This document shows, piece by piece, positions 24,887-33,138 of a stretch of DNA of 34,838 nt. A program made the position numbers and the translations under genes. The notes beneath the pieces were generated by a model. It saw only the letters and a list, made by a program, of their open reading frames with translations. It searched no databases and had not been told where the DNA came from. Within the stretch, counting starts at the first letter, position 1; the number at the start of each line of letters is the position of its first letter. Origin of the DNA: an uncultured Clostridia bacterium (GTDB lineage Bacteria > Bacillota > Clostridia > Christensenellales > UBA1242); the NCBI GenBank assembly GCA_944381235.1, contig CALWKI010000016.1, forward strand, positions 1 to 34,838, written 5' to 3'.

Positions 24887-25753
24887 ATGAAAAACAGAAA
24901 AAAGGGCATTATAACCATACTTTTACTTTTAATTTTGTTTGTTGGGGTGATGTTTGGACGAGGGATAATTGCAAAAAATGTTTTTGCAAAAGAGGGTTTT
25001 AGTTTAAAAGAGACTACTCTTGAAGAAACATCTAGCACTGAAAATGAAAAGAATAACGAAAAAACTAGTAGCGAAGTTGTTGAAAATACAGACGTCACGT
25101 CGTCTATCACAAAAGAGGCTCCCGCAAATCAAAACACAAATAAAACAAACACAATAAAAACTATTAATCTTCAAGATGCAAATGTGGTAATTCGGGGCAA
25201 GGCAAAGAAAGAGTATGAAGCGGATAATGCAAGTATTTCGTTTACGGTAAACTCTCTTGACCTTGACAAAAAAGTATCAAGAGATAAAAATGCGGAGATT
25301 ACAAATAAAATTGTTCAAGGGCTAGAAACACTTGGTATAAAAAGGGATAAAATAAGTTATTCGTATTCATCTTGTTATATGACAAGAGAGGGTTTTAAAA
25401 ATAATTTAATGGGGTTAAAAACAACTACAAATCTTAGTGTACAAGTTGATAACTTAGAAAATTTAATGGATGTAATAAATAGTATTTTTGATAATGGTGG
25501 TGAGGTAAATTCAATAAATTTTAAGGTAAGCGATTTTGAAAATAAATATAATGAGGTATTAAACTCTGCAATTAGTATGGCAAAGTCAAAGGCGGACGAA
25601 GTCCTTGGTAGAGAAACTACTATAAAAGGCATTAAAGAAGAATATATTTATTCTTGTGACACGAAATACCAAACTTATGTTGAAGGATTAAGTAGTGACT
25701 TTTTTAATAGTAAAATAACCATTGAGGCGCAAGTTGAAATTATTGCAAATTAG
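24887..25753 (+). CDS. Exported or membrane-anchored SIMPL-domain (DUF541) protein
   Basis: A 288-residue protein. A basic start and one long hydrophobic segment (about residues 4-24) form a signal anchor or signal peptide. A Ser/Thr/Glu/Asn-rich linker covers about 35-90. The SIMPL/DUF541 domain runs from about 100 to the end, beginning VVIRGKAKKEYEADNASI with the conserved alternating strand pattern. The family is extracytoplasmic, and its role is poorly defined. The ATG is placed six bases behind GGAGGT; an in-frame TTG 60 bases upstream has no ribosome binding site. A perfect bidirectional terminator lies between it and the convergent hsp20. Confidence 0.82.
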   Translation: MKNRKKGIITILLLLILFVGVMFGRGIIAKNVFAKEGFSLKETTLEETSSTENEKNNEKTSSEVVENTDVTSSITKEAPANQNTNKTNTIKTINLQDANVVIRGKAKKEYEADNASISFTVNSLDLDKKVSRDKNAEITNKIVQGLETLGIKRDKISYSYSSCYMTREGFKNNLMGLKTTTNLSVQVDNLENLMDVINSIFDNGGEVNSINFKVSDFENKYNEVLNSAISMAKSKADEVLGRETTIKGIKEEYIYSCDTKYQTYVEGLSSDFFNSKITIEAQVEIIAN

Positions 25754-25840
25754 GTTTAAAGAAAAGTTTTATAAAGGCTTTTTGTTAAGACTAAGACAAG
25801 TATATATTATATAAACTTTTGTTTAGCAAAAAAGAGGGCA

Positions 25841-25876
25841 AAAAAAATATTGGAGCACTTACTCCAATATTTTTTT
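25841..25876. terminator. Bidirectional terminator between SIMPL gene and hsp20
   Basis: Perfect 15-base arms AAAAAAATATTGGAG (25841-25855) and CTCCAATATTTTTTT (25862-25876) with a six-base loop. The A-run on one side and T-run on the other let it serve both converging genes. Confidence 0.9.
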
Positions 25877-25891
25877 ATAAGGGTTATTTTT

Positions 25892-26350
25892 TTATTTAAT
25901 TTCAATTTTGGTAGTTGAGTCAAGTTGATTTTGAACTTTAGGTACAACAATCTGCAAAATGCCATTTTCTAGTTTTGCATCAATGTCTTTTTCTTTAACA
26001 TTTCCTACATAAAATGACCTTGAAAAACTACCATAACTTCTCTCACGCCTAATATAGTTTTCTTTCTTGTCATTTTCGTTCATATTATGTTCTCTGTGTG
26101 TGCTAATGACAAGATAACCATCTCTTAAGTCAAGATTTACATCTTTTTTATTAATGCCAGGAAGTTCTACGTCAATGACATAGTCATTATCCCTTTCCTT
26201 AACATCTGTTTTCATCATATTGTTAAGTTTTCTAAGTTCTCTTCTGTCAAACATAGGTATGTCAAAAAAGTCGTCAAAAAATGGGTCGAACGCACCTAAA
26301 AATCTATCATTATCTCTCCTTGAAACCAAATCAAATTTATCCTTTTTCAT
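25892..26350 (-). CDS. Small heat-shock protein Hsp20 (alpha-crystallin family)
   Basis: A 152-residue holdase chaperone. A Phe/Asp-rich N-terminus (DPFFDDFFDIPMF) is followed by the alpha-crystallin domain at about 45-145: DVKERDNDYVIDVELPGINKKDV, then SYGSFSRSFYV and the conserved LENGILQIVVPK. It prevents aggregation of unfolded proteins. The start is supported by GGGAGG seven bases upstream. Upstream lie a good promoter (26398-26425) and a hairpin at the predicted mRNA 5' end. No CIRCE element (HrcA) or CtsR heptad repeat was seen, so control differs from those classical systems. Confidence 0.95.
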   Translation of the reverse strand: MKKDKFDLVSRRDNDRFLGAFDPFFDDFFDIPMFDRRELRKLNNMMKTDVKERDNDYVIDVELPGINKKDVNLDLRDGYLVISTHREHNMNENDKKENYIRRERSYGSFSRSFYVGNVKEKDIDAKLENGILQIVVPKVQNQLDSTTKIEIK

Positions 26351-26367
26351 ATTATTTACCTCCCTTA

Positions 26368-26389
26368 CATTTTAATATTCCCTAAAATG
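26368..26389 (-). promoter_or_regulatory. Inverted repeat in the hsp20 leader
   Basis: Perfect seven-base arms CATTTTA/TAAAATG around eight bases, sitting at about +2 of the predicted transcript and just before the GGGAGG ribosome binding site at 26364-26359. It could be an operator at the start site, a stabilising 5' hairpin, or a temperature-sensitive stem. Confidence 0.45.
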
Positions 26390-26397
26390 CAAAAGAC

Positions 26398-26425
26398 ATT
26401 ATAGTCCGTTTTAAAGATTTGTTAA
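26398..26425 (-). promoter_or_regulatory. hsp20 promoter
   Basis: On the minus strand TTAACA (26425-26420), 16 bases, and a perfect TATAAT (26403-26398), about 50 bases upstream of the hsp20 start codon. Confidence 0.65.
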
Positions 26426-26472
26426 GTACTTTTTAAACTTTTTTTATTTTTGTGCAATTTGTTTAATTTATT

Positions 26473-26500
26473 TTGAAAAATTTTCTTTGTGTGTTAACAT
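26473..26500 (+). promoter_or_regulatory. Candidate promoter of the teichoic-acid-like module
   Basis: TTGAAA (26473-26478), 16 bases, TAACAT (26495-26500) with TGT before the -10. Same layout as at 4123-4150, and the same GTGTTAACATA as at 29646. Confidence 0.45.
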
Positions 26501-26542
26501 ATATTTATAAGTTGTTTTACTAGGTAGTATGTGGTGAAAAGC

Positions 26543-27694
26543 ATGAAGAAAGTTTTTTTAAAAATAAGAAGGGGTTTTAGTTGGCTTTTTGGTCTAATTT
26601 TTAGGATTTTTAGAATAAAGGAAAATAGGATTTATTTTATATCAAACAAAGGTCTTTTTTCATGCAATCCAAAAGCCTTTTTTGAATATTTATATAACAA
26701 TCATAGGGATGAATTTGATTTTTATTTTTGCCTAAATAAAGAAAGATATATAGGCGATGGTGTTAAGCAAGCAAAATTTAAAACAATAAAGGATTATTAC
26801 TATTTTTATACCTCAAAATACATAATTTCAAATCAAAGAATAGATAAAAGATATAAAAAGAGAAAAGGGCAAATTTATATACAAACTTGGCATGGCGGAC
26901 CAATTCCAATGAAGGCAGTTGAGGGTGGAATATTTAATGCAGATAAAAGTTACATTAAAGGGGCAAAAAAAGAATCAAGAGGCATCACCGCATTTACTGT
27001 TGGCTCAGACGATATATTGAGTTACTATAAAAAATCTTTCTTTTTTTCTGGAAGATTTTTAAACTTTGGCACGCCAAGATATGATACAATAATAAATGCA
27101 AGTGAAGAAGATTGTAAAAAAGCAAAAAGAGCGCTTGGTCTTCCTCTTGATAAGGAAGTTGTGTTACTTGCGCCAACTTTTAAAGATGACCAAAATATAA
27201 AAAGAGATTTACTCGACAACAAAAAGATTATAAATTTTTTTAATGAAAAACTTAATAAAGACGTGGTTATTTGCTATAGATTTCACCCATTTTTACTTGA
27301 GGAAACCGAAAAGTTAGGAATTGAAAATGCAATAAACTTAACCCAGGTTGATGATGTGGAATTAGTTGTTCTTGCTGCTGACTATATTGTAACAGATTTT
27401 TCATCTATAATAGTTGACGGACTTTTTGCAAAGAAGAAGTGTGTTTGTTATTCAAATTATTTTGAAGGTTATCAACAAACTGATAGGAATCTGTGGATAG
27501 ATTTTAATAAATTTCCATTCAAGTTTTGCAAAACTGAGGAAGAACTATTTGAGGAATTTATAAATCTAGAAAATTTTGATTATGAAAAAACAATTAAAAA
27601 AGTTTACTTAGACTATGGAGTTACAGAAACGGGACATGCGTCAGAAAAGTTGTATGAGTATTTAAAAAATTATGATTACAAGAAAACTAAATAA
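26543..27694 (+). CDS. CDP-glycerol glycerophosphotransferase family protein (TagB/TagF-like)
   Basis: A 383-residue transferase of the Glyphos_transf family, which adds glycerol- or ribitol-phosphate from a CDP donor during teichoic-acid-like polymer synthesis at the inner membrane face. Family motifs are QTWHGGPIPMK, FGTPRYD, VVLLAPTFK, the catalytic-type RFHP, and ADYIVTDFSSIIVDGLF. The basic amphipathic N-terminus suits peripheral membrane binding. Length matches the catalytic core of TagB/TagF without extra domains. Two GTG codons (26531, 26534) precede the chosen ATG in frame. The GTGGTGAAAAGC context gives an SD-like GGTG six bases before the ATG, but the start is not certain. A cytidylyltransferase gene follows 82 bases later. 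Confidence 0.88.
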   Translation: MKKVFLKIRRGFSWLFGLIFRIFRIKENRIYFISNKGLFSCNPKAFFEYLYNNHRDEFDFYFCLNKERYIGDGVKQAKFKTIKDYYYFYTSKYIISNQRIDKRYKKRKGQIYIQTWHGGPIPMKAVEGGIFNADKSYIKGAKKESRGITAFTVGSDDILSYYKKSFFFSGRFLNFGTPRYDTIINASEEDCKKAKRALGLPLDKEVVLLAPTFKDDQNIKRDLLDNKKIINFFNEKLNKDVVICYRFHPFLLEETEKLGIENAINLTQVDDVELVVLAADYIVTDFSSIIVDGLFAKKKCVCYSNYFEGYQQTDRNLWIDFNKFPFKFCKTEEELFEEFINLENFDYEKTIKKVYLDYGVTETGHASEKLYEYLKNYDYKKTK

Positions 27695-27776
27695 GATTAA
27701 ATTGGCGAAAAAAATTATTATATACAAACTTTTTATTGAAATATTATAGAAACAAATTTAAAAATGGAGGAGAAAA

Positions 27777-28475
27777 ATGGAGACAATAGCAGTAATTACT
27801 GCGGGCGGAATAGGAGCAAGGACAAATCAAAGCATACCTAAACAATTCTTAAGTATAAACGATAAGCCAGTTATAGTTTATACTTTAATGAATTTTCAAA
27901 GGCATCCAAATATTGATAAAATAGTAGTCACTTGTCTTAAAGGGTGGGAGGCTTATCTTTTGGCATGCGCCAAACAATTTGGTATTACAAAACTATACAA
28001 AGTAGTTGAAGGTGGAGAGACAAACTTTTTATCAATAAAAAAAGCAATTAAGGAGATTGCTCCTGAGTGTAACAATGATGACATTTTAGTGATTCATGAC
28101 GGTAATAGGCCTTGTACTAATCATGAGATCGTTAATGAGTGTGTAAATATAGCAAGACGAGGTGAGGTTGCAGTAAGTTATCTTCCAGCAAACGAGGTTG
28201 TTTATGAAATTGTAGAAGGTAGACAAAGAGAACTTAATCGGGACAATATTTTTAGGACTCAAACTCCTCATGCAGTTAAGTTTAGAATGGCTATGGAAGT
28301 TTTAGAAGAATCAAATAAAGAAAAAAAGGACAATTTTACAAGTTTTTGCTCTTTGTTTTCTTACTATGGTTATGATATTATGTTTGTTAGAGGAAGTGAG
28401 AAAAATTTTAAAATTACTTACAAAGATGATATTGACTTATTTAAAGGTTTAGTAAGTATAGGTGAGGAAAAGTGA
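27777..28475 (+). CDS. Capsule-type IspD/TarI-like cytidylyltransferase
   Basis: A 232-residue enzyme of the IspD/TarI nucleotidyltransferase family, which activates a sugar- or polyol-phosphate with CTP. It has ITAGGIGARTNQSIPKQFL at 7-25, the CLKGW element at about 53-57, HDGNRP in the middle, the lysine/arginine-type FRTQTPHAVKF, and GSEKNFKITYKDDIDLF at the end. The CLKGW and GSEKN features are, in my recollection, those of IspD relatives in capsule and teichoic-acid clusters rather than of true MEP-pathway IspD. Its position between a CDP-glycerol-type transferase and an SDR, with a four-base overlap into the latter, points the same way. Because the host has IspH, a MEP role cannot be excluded. 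GGAGGAG precedes the ATG. Confidence 0.82.
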   Translation: METIAVITAGGIGARTNQSIPKQFLSINDKPVIVYTLMNFQRHPNIDKIVVTCLKGWEAYLLACAKQFGITKLYKVVEGGETNFLSIKKAIKEIAPECNNDDILVIHDGNRPCTNHEIVNECVNIARRGEVAVSYLPANEVVYEIVEGRQRELNRDNIFRTQTPHAVKFRMAMEVLEESNKEKKDNFTSFCSLFSYYGYDIMFVRGSEKNFKITYKDDIDLFKGLVSIGEEK

Positions 28476-29509
28476 AAGAATATAACAAGTGTTATTTTAA
28501 GGATTTAGAGAGGTTTGTAGAAAAAGAAGATTTTACAAAGTTTGATAATAAGATTTTGCTAATTACAGGGGCATCTGGACTTATTGGCTCATATTTTATT
28601 GATGCGTTATTATTTGACAAAACTTTAAATGTCAAAATATATGCAGTTGTAAGGAATTTAAAAAAGGCAAAAGAGCGTTTTAATATTTATGAAAATGATA
28701 ATAGACTAGAGTTTATTGAGCAAGATATTTCTAAAACTTTTACGGTCAAGATTAGATTTGACTACATTTTTCATCTTGCAAGTTATTCTGATGCGCATAA
28801 CTATGCAAGGTATCCAGTGGAAACAATGACAATAAATTTTTGCGGGTTACTTAACCTACTTGAATATGCAAAGAAGACAAATAATGTAAAGGTGTTTTTT
28901 GCTTCTTCAAGTGAGGTGTATGGGACAAGTGGAGAGCCAATGATTGAAGAAAATGTGGGAGAAGTAAACCCTGTTGACGTAAGGTCTTGTTATAACGAGG
29001 CAAAGCGGGCGTCAGAAACGCTATGTATATCTTTTTTGCATGAATATAATGTAAAGGTTTTTATTGGAAGATTTTGTAGAATTTATGGGCCGACAATGAA
29101 GATAGAAGATAGTAAAGCGTTATCTCAATTTTTAATGAGTGCAGTAAAAAATGAAGATATATCTTTAAAAAGTTCGGGAGAGCAGAGGTATTCTTACCTT
29201 TATGTCTCAGACGCGGTGTCTGGGATGTTAAAAATAATGTTTGAGGGCGTAGCGGGCGAAGCGTACAATATTAGTGAAGACGAAGATATTTTGTCTTTAA
29301 AAGAAATAGCAACTTTTGTTGCAAAACAGGGAAAAGTAAATATCAAATTTGTTAATACAACAAAGGAAGAAAAAATTGGTTATTCTAGGGCAAAAAATGC
29401 GGTGTTAATTTCTGATAAATTAAGAAAACTTGGTTGGACTTCTAATGTTGGTCTAAAAGACGGAATAAAAAGAACAATAGAGATTTTAAGATGCAAAATA
29501 ATAGACTAG
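28472..29509 (+). CDS. Extended SDR NAD-dependent sugar epimerase/dehydratase
   Basis: A 345-residue nucleotide-sugar SDR. The Rossmann dinucleotide loop is GASGLIGSYF near 33-42. HLASYSDAHNYARYP follows, then the catalytic SSSEVYG and YNEAKRASE (Tyr-x-x-x-Lys), with a family-typical RFCRIYGP and RYSYLYVSDAV. It resembles dTDP-glucose 4,6-dehydratase and UDP-glucuronate decarboxylase relatives, but the substrate is not determined. It begins with GTG inside the end of the cytidylyltransferase gene (GTGA overlap) behind GAGG, so the two are translationally coupled. That coupling suggests it may act on the CDP-linked product, or prepare its precursor. Confidence 0.85.
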   Translation: MKEYNKCYFKDLERFVEKEDFTKFDNKILLITGASGLIGSYFIDALLFDKTLNVKIYAVVRNLKKAKERFNIYENDNRLEFIEQDISKTFTVKIRFDYIFHLASYSDAHNYARYPVETMTINFCGLLNLLEYAKKTNNVKVFFASSSEVYGTSGEPMIEENVGEVNPVDVRSCYNEAKRASETLCISFLHEYNVKVFIGRFCRIYGPTMKIEDSKALSQFLMSAVKNEDISLKSSGEQRYSYLYVSDAVSGMLKIMFEGVAGEAYNISEDEDILSLKEIATFVAKQGKVNIKFVNTTKEEKIGYSRAKNAVLISDKLRKLGWTSNVGLKDGIKRTIEILRCKIID

Positions 29510-29562
29510 ATATTTTTCAAGTCGGTCTAAATAATTGTTTAGTTTAAAGAGGGAGGGTTTTT

Positions 29563-29652
29563 ATAAAATTAACAGCAAAGGACTTGATAATAAAAAATAA
29601 ATTTGTAAAAATTTTGTATTTTTTGTTGTTTAGTTCTTTTAAAATGTGTTAA
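29563..29652 (+). other. Open frame behind a strong SD but with an AUA first codon
   Basis: GAGGGAGGG (29549-29557) is a near-ideal ribosome binding site, yet no ATG, GTG or TTG follows at useful distance. Five bases later an ATA begins a 29-codon frame that includes a hydrophobic run (KILYFLLFSSF). It may be a gene that lost its start (ATG to ATA) or a chance purine run. Confidence 0.2.
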
Positions 29653-29655
29653 CAT
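29626..29655 (+). promoter_or_regulatory. Candidate promoter of the glycogen operon
   Basis: TTGTTT (29626-29631), 18 bases, TAACAT (29650-29655) with TGT before it. This gives a leader of about 85 bases before malQ. Confidence 0.4.
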
Positions 29656-29747
29656 AGTATTAATCAGAATTTGTTGCAAGAATTTTTTAAATAAAAAAGT
29701 GTTGCTAGTTTTAGAAATTAAAATAATGTTTTAGAGTGGTTAATAGT

Positions 29748-31205
29748 ATGTTTAATAATTGTCGAAAGAGTGGAGTTTTATTACATATTACTTCTTTGTC
29801 GAGTTTGAGTGGTTGGGGTAAGTTTTCAAGCGAGTGTTATGAGTTTATTGACTTTTTGAAAATGGGAGGTTTTTCTGTGTGGGAGGTTTTACCTTTTTCA
29901 CCCCCTCTTTTTGAAAATTCACCTTATAGCACTTATTCTTCTTTTGCAATAAACCCTAATTTTCTTGACGTATCTGAATTTTTAAATATTGAAGAATTAA
30001 AGCGTTTTAATTTAGATAAGGCTAATAACCTTAGCGACTATTCAGAAAAAATGAAAGGGGCTATTGAACTTGTTTGTGAAAAAGAAAGAGACAAACATGA
30101 TTTAACGGGATTTATTCGTGAAAATAAATATTGGATAGAAGATTTTGCCATGTTTTGTGTTGCAAAGGAAATCTATAATAAGCCTTGGTATGAGTTTCCG
30201 GAAAAATTAAAAAATAGAAATAAAACATATTTAAATAAGTTTAAGAAAGAGAATAAAACTGAGATAAATGATATTATTTTAGTTCAATATTTGCTTGATA
30301 AAAAATGGAAAGAGATAAAAAGTTATGCGGGGAAAAATAACATTGAAATATTTGGAGACGTTCCATTTTATGTTGAACTTGATAGTGCGGACGTTTGGGC
30401 AAACAAAGAGTACTGGAAATTAGAAAATAATAAGCCTAAATTAGTTGCAGGAGTTCCACCTGATTATTTTAACAGTGAAGGGCAACTTTGGGGATATCCA
30501 ATTTATGAGTATGAAAAATTAGCAGAAAAAAATTATGAATATTTCATAAAAAAATTTAAAAGATTATCATGTTTATTTGATATCGTGAGGCTTGACCATT
30601 TTGTTGGGTTTAGTAGATATTATGCAGTACCAAGCACTCATAAAAACGCAAAGAAGGGAAAGTGGTTTAAGGGGGCAGGAGAAAAACTTCTTAAACAAAT
30701 TCTATTACATTCTTCGTGTAAGATTGTTGCTGAGGATTTAGGGACTGTAACTGAGGAAACTCAAAAATTGAAGGAAAAATTTTCTATTCCGGGAGTTAAG
30801 GTTTTAATGTTTGCCTTTGATGACGATAGGGACAATATGTATAAGCCACATAACTACGAGAAAAATTGTGTTGCTTATATTGGTACTCATGATAATGATA
30901 CCTTTATGGGACTACTTAATACTGGTTGCTGGGACAAAATTAATAGGTTTAAGAGATACTTTCAGATGCCTTTAGAATTAGGTAACGACGTGGTAGTTGA
31001 TAATGCAATAGTAAACCTTTATAGAAGTAGTGCAAATATGGTAATTTTTACAATGCAAGACATACTTAAACTTGGAAACGAGGCAAGAATGAATACGCCG
31101 GGTGTTGCAAAAGGAAATTGGGAGTGGAAAGTGAGTGGCGTAATAGACAAAGGAATTTGTAGCAAGTTTTTAGATTTAGCGTATCTTTATGGAAGAAAAG
31201 TTTAG
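29748..31205 (+). CDS. malQ: 4-alpha-glucanotransferase (amylomaltase, GH77)
   Basis: MalQ transfers alpha-1,4-glucan segments between maltodextrins and, in this setting, remodels glycogen. The 485-residue protein begins with the GH77 signature GVLLHITSLSSLSGWG, then SPYSTYSSFAINP. The catalytic triad is visible: D283 (VRLDHF, nucleophile), E329 (AEDLG, acid/base) and D382 (GTHDND). The start is taken as the ATG at 29748. A GTG 12 bases upstream is in frame, but the GTGG-type SD lies just before the ATG, as at 26543. glgB follows after 35 bases, so the genes are co-transcribed. Confidence 0.95.
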   Translation: MFNNCRKSGVLLHITSLSSLSGWGKFSSECYEFIDFLKMGGFSVWEVLPFSPPLFENSPYSTYSSFAINPNFLDVSEFLNIEELKRFNLDKANNLSDYSEKMKGAIELVCEKERDKHDLTGFIRENKYWIEDFAMFCVAKEIYNKPWYEFPEKLKNRNKTYLNKFKKENKTEINDIILVQYLLDKKWKEIKSYAGKNNIEIFGDVPFYVELDSADVWANKEYWKLENNKPKLVAGVPPDYFNSEGQLWGYPIYEYEKLAEKNYEYFIKKFKRLSCLFDIVRLDHFVGFSRYYAVPSTHKNAKKGKWFKGAGEKLLKQILLHSSCKIVAEDLGTVTEETQKLKEKFSIPGVKVLMFAFDDDRDNMYKPHNYEKNCVAYIGTHDNDTFMGLLNTGCWDKINRFKRYFQMPLELGNDVVVDNAIVNLYRSSANMVIFTMQDILKLGNEARMNTPGVAKGNWEWKVSGVIDKGICSKFLDLAYLYGRKV

Positions 31206-31240
31206 TGAGTAACTTAAAATAAAATTGTAAGGTGGGTTAA

Positions 31241-33136
31241 ATGGCAAAGAAAAATGAAAAAGAACTATATTTATTTCATCAAGGGACATATTATTGTGCT
31301 TATGAGTTTTTAGGCGCGCATCCATTTGTGAAAAATAGAAAAAAGGGATATATCTTTAGAACATGGGCTCCAAACGCCACTAAAGTTTGCGTTGTGGGAG
31401 ACTTTAATAAATGGGACAATACCAAAAATCCTATGACGCGAATAAGTAAAGAAGGCGTGTGGGAAGTTTTTATTGAAAATGTTCAAATTTTTCAAAAATA
31501 CAAATTCGAGATAACAGACAAAAAAGGTTTTGCAAGACTAAAAGCAGATCCATATGGCTTTATGCAAGAGACAAATGGTAAAACAGCGTCTATTGTGTAT
31601 GATATTGAAGGTTACGAGTGGGGTGACGAAAAATTTTTGGAGTATAGGCTTAAGAAAAACAACTATGAAAGTCCTATGAATATTTATGAGGTTAATTTTA
31701 ACTCTTGGAAGAAACAAAGTGATTGCTCGTATTACACATATAGAATGCTTGCGGATGAACTCATTCCTTACGTTGTCGGTATGAATTACACTCATATTGA
31801 AATAATGCCTATAACCGAATATCCTTTTGATGGCTCATGGGGTTATCAAGTGACGGGATATTTTGCACCTACATCTAGGTTTGGTGAACCAAAAGATTTT
31901 ATGTATTTTGTAGACAAATGTCATCAAAACGGAATTCAGGTGATACTTGATTGGGTACCAGCACATTTTCCAAAAGATGACTATGGCTTAATTGAATTTG
32001 ATGGGACGTGTTTGTACGAAAATCAAGGTTGGGATAGAAAAGAACATAAAACTTGGGGCACTAGGCGATTTGATTATGGAAGAAACGAGGTTGAATGTTT
32101 TTTAATTTCTAGCGCAATGCTCTTTATAAAAAAATATCATGTAGACGGGTTAAGAGTTGATGCGGTGGCGTCTATGTTATATTTAGACTATGACAAAAAA
32201 CCAAATGAGTGGGTGCCAAATCAAAATGGCGACAATAAAAATTTGGAGGCGATTGAGTTTTTAAGAAAACTAAATAAAGTAGTTTTTAAAGAATATCCAA
32301 ATATACTTATGATTGCAGAGGAAAGCACTGCTTGGCCACTGGTTACAAAACCTACAAGCGTTGGAGGGCTTGGTTTTAATTTTAAGTGGAACATAGGCTG
32401 GATGAATGATTCTCTTGAATATATGAAAACTGACTCCTACTTTAGAAAATCAATTCACAATAAACTGACCTTTTCAATGTTTTATGCATTTAGTGAGAAT
32501 TTTATTTTACCTCTTTCGCACGATGAAGTCGTCCATGGTAAATGCTCAATTCTTAACAAAATGTTTGGCGAGTACTATGATAAATTTAAGGCGATGCGGG
32601 CGTATCTTGCGTATATGTACGCGCACCCAGGTAAGAAACTTGTGTTTATGGGTACAGAGTTTGCACAGTTTAAAGAGTGGGACTATATGGCTGGAATTGA
32701 TTTTTGCTTACTCGATTTTGAAACCCATAATAATATGCATAAATTTGTAAAAGAGTTAAATTTGTTTTATTTGGATAGTAAGGAACTATATGAAATAGAT
32801 TTTTCGTGGGATGGCTTTGAGTGGCTTGTTCCCGATGATAACAATCAAAATGTGTTAGTATTTAGTAGAAGAGATAAAGGTGGAGGAGAATTAATTTTTG
32901 CGGTTAACTTTTCACCGAACGACCAATTAAATTATAGTTTTGGGGTAGATGGTAAAGTATACGAAGAAGTTTTTAATAGTAATAGTGAGATATATGGTGG
33001 AAAAAACATATTGAATGGTATAGTTAAATCAGAAAAGACAAAATATAAAGGTAAAGAGTATAAGTTGACAATTAAAATTCCGGCATTATCTGGTGTGTTT
33101 TTAAGAAGAAAAAATAAAGAAATAAGGTTGGGTTAA
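31241..33136 (+). CDS. glgB: 1,4-alpha-glucan branching enzyme GlgB (GH13)
   Basis: GlgB introduces alpha-1,6 branches into glycogen. The 631-residue protein carries a CBM48 module at about 15-110 (TWAPNATKVCVVGDFNKWD). The GH13 barrel has SWGYQVTGYFAPTSRFG, nucleophile D307 in DGLRVDAV, acid/base E360 in MIAEES and D428 in LPLSHDEVVHG. A C-terminal beta-sandwich follows. It lacks the long extra N-terminal CBM48 copy of E. coli GlgB, so it is the short form. AAGGTGGG precedes the ATG. glgA begins two bases after its stop. Confidence 0.96.
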   Translation: MAKKNEKELYLFHQGTYYCAYEFLGAHPFVKNRKKGYIFRTWAPNATKVCVVGDFNKWDNTKNPMTRISKEGVWEVFIENVQIFQKYKFEITDKKGFARLKADPYGFMQETNGKTASIVYDIEGYEWGDEKFLEYRLKKNNYESPMNIYEVNFNSWKKQSDCSYYTYRMLADELIPYVVGMNYTHIEIMPITEYPFDGSWGYQVTGYFAPTSRFGEPKDFMYFVDKCHQNGIQVILDWVPAHFPKDDYGLIEFDGTCLYENQGWDRKEHKTWGTRRFDYGRNEVECFLISSAMLFIKKYHVDGLRVDAVASMLYLDYDKKPNEWVPNQNGDNKNLEAIEFLRKLNKVVFKEYPNILMIAEESTAWPLVTKPTSVGGLGFNFKWNIGWMNDSLEYMKTDSYFRKSIHNKLTFSMFYAFSENFILPLSHDEVVHGKCSILNKMFGEYYDKFKAMRAYLAYMYAHPGKKLVFMGTEFAQFKEWDYMAGIDFCLLDFETHNNMHKFVKELNLFYLDSKELYEIDFSWDGFEWLVPDDNNQNVLVFSRRDKGGGELIFAVNFSPNDQLNYSFGVDGKVYEEVFNSNSEIYGGKNILNGIVKSEKTKYKGKEYKLTIKIPALSGVFLRRKNKEIRLG

Positions 33137-33138
33137 TT

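Noticed and set aside
26351..26530. CIRCE or CtsR heat-shock operator before hsp20
   Set aside because: Neither TTAGCACTC-N9-GAGTGCTAA nor GGTCAAA direct repeats are present.
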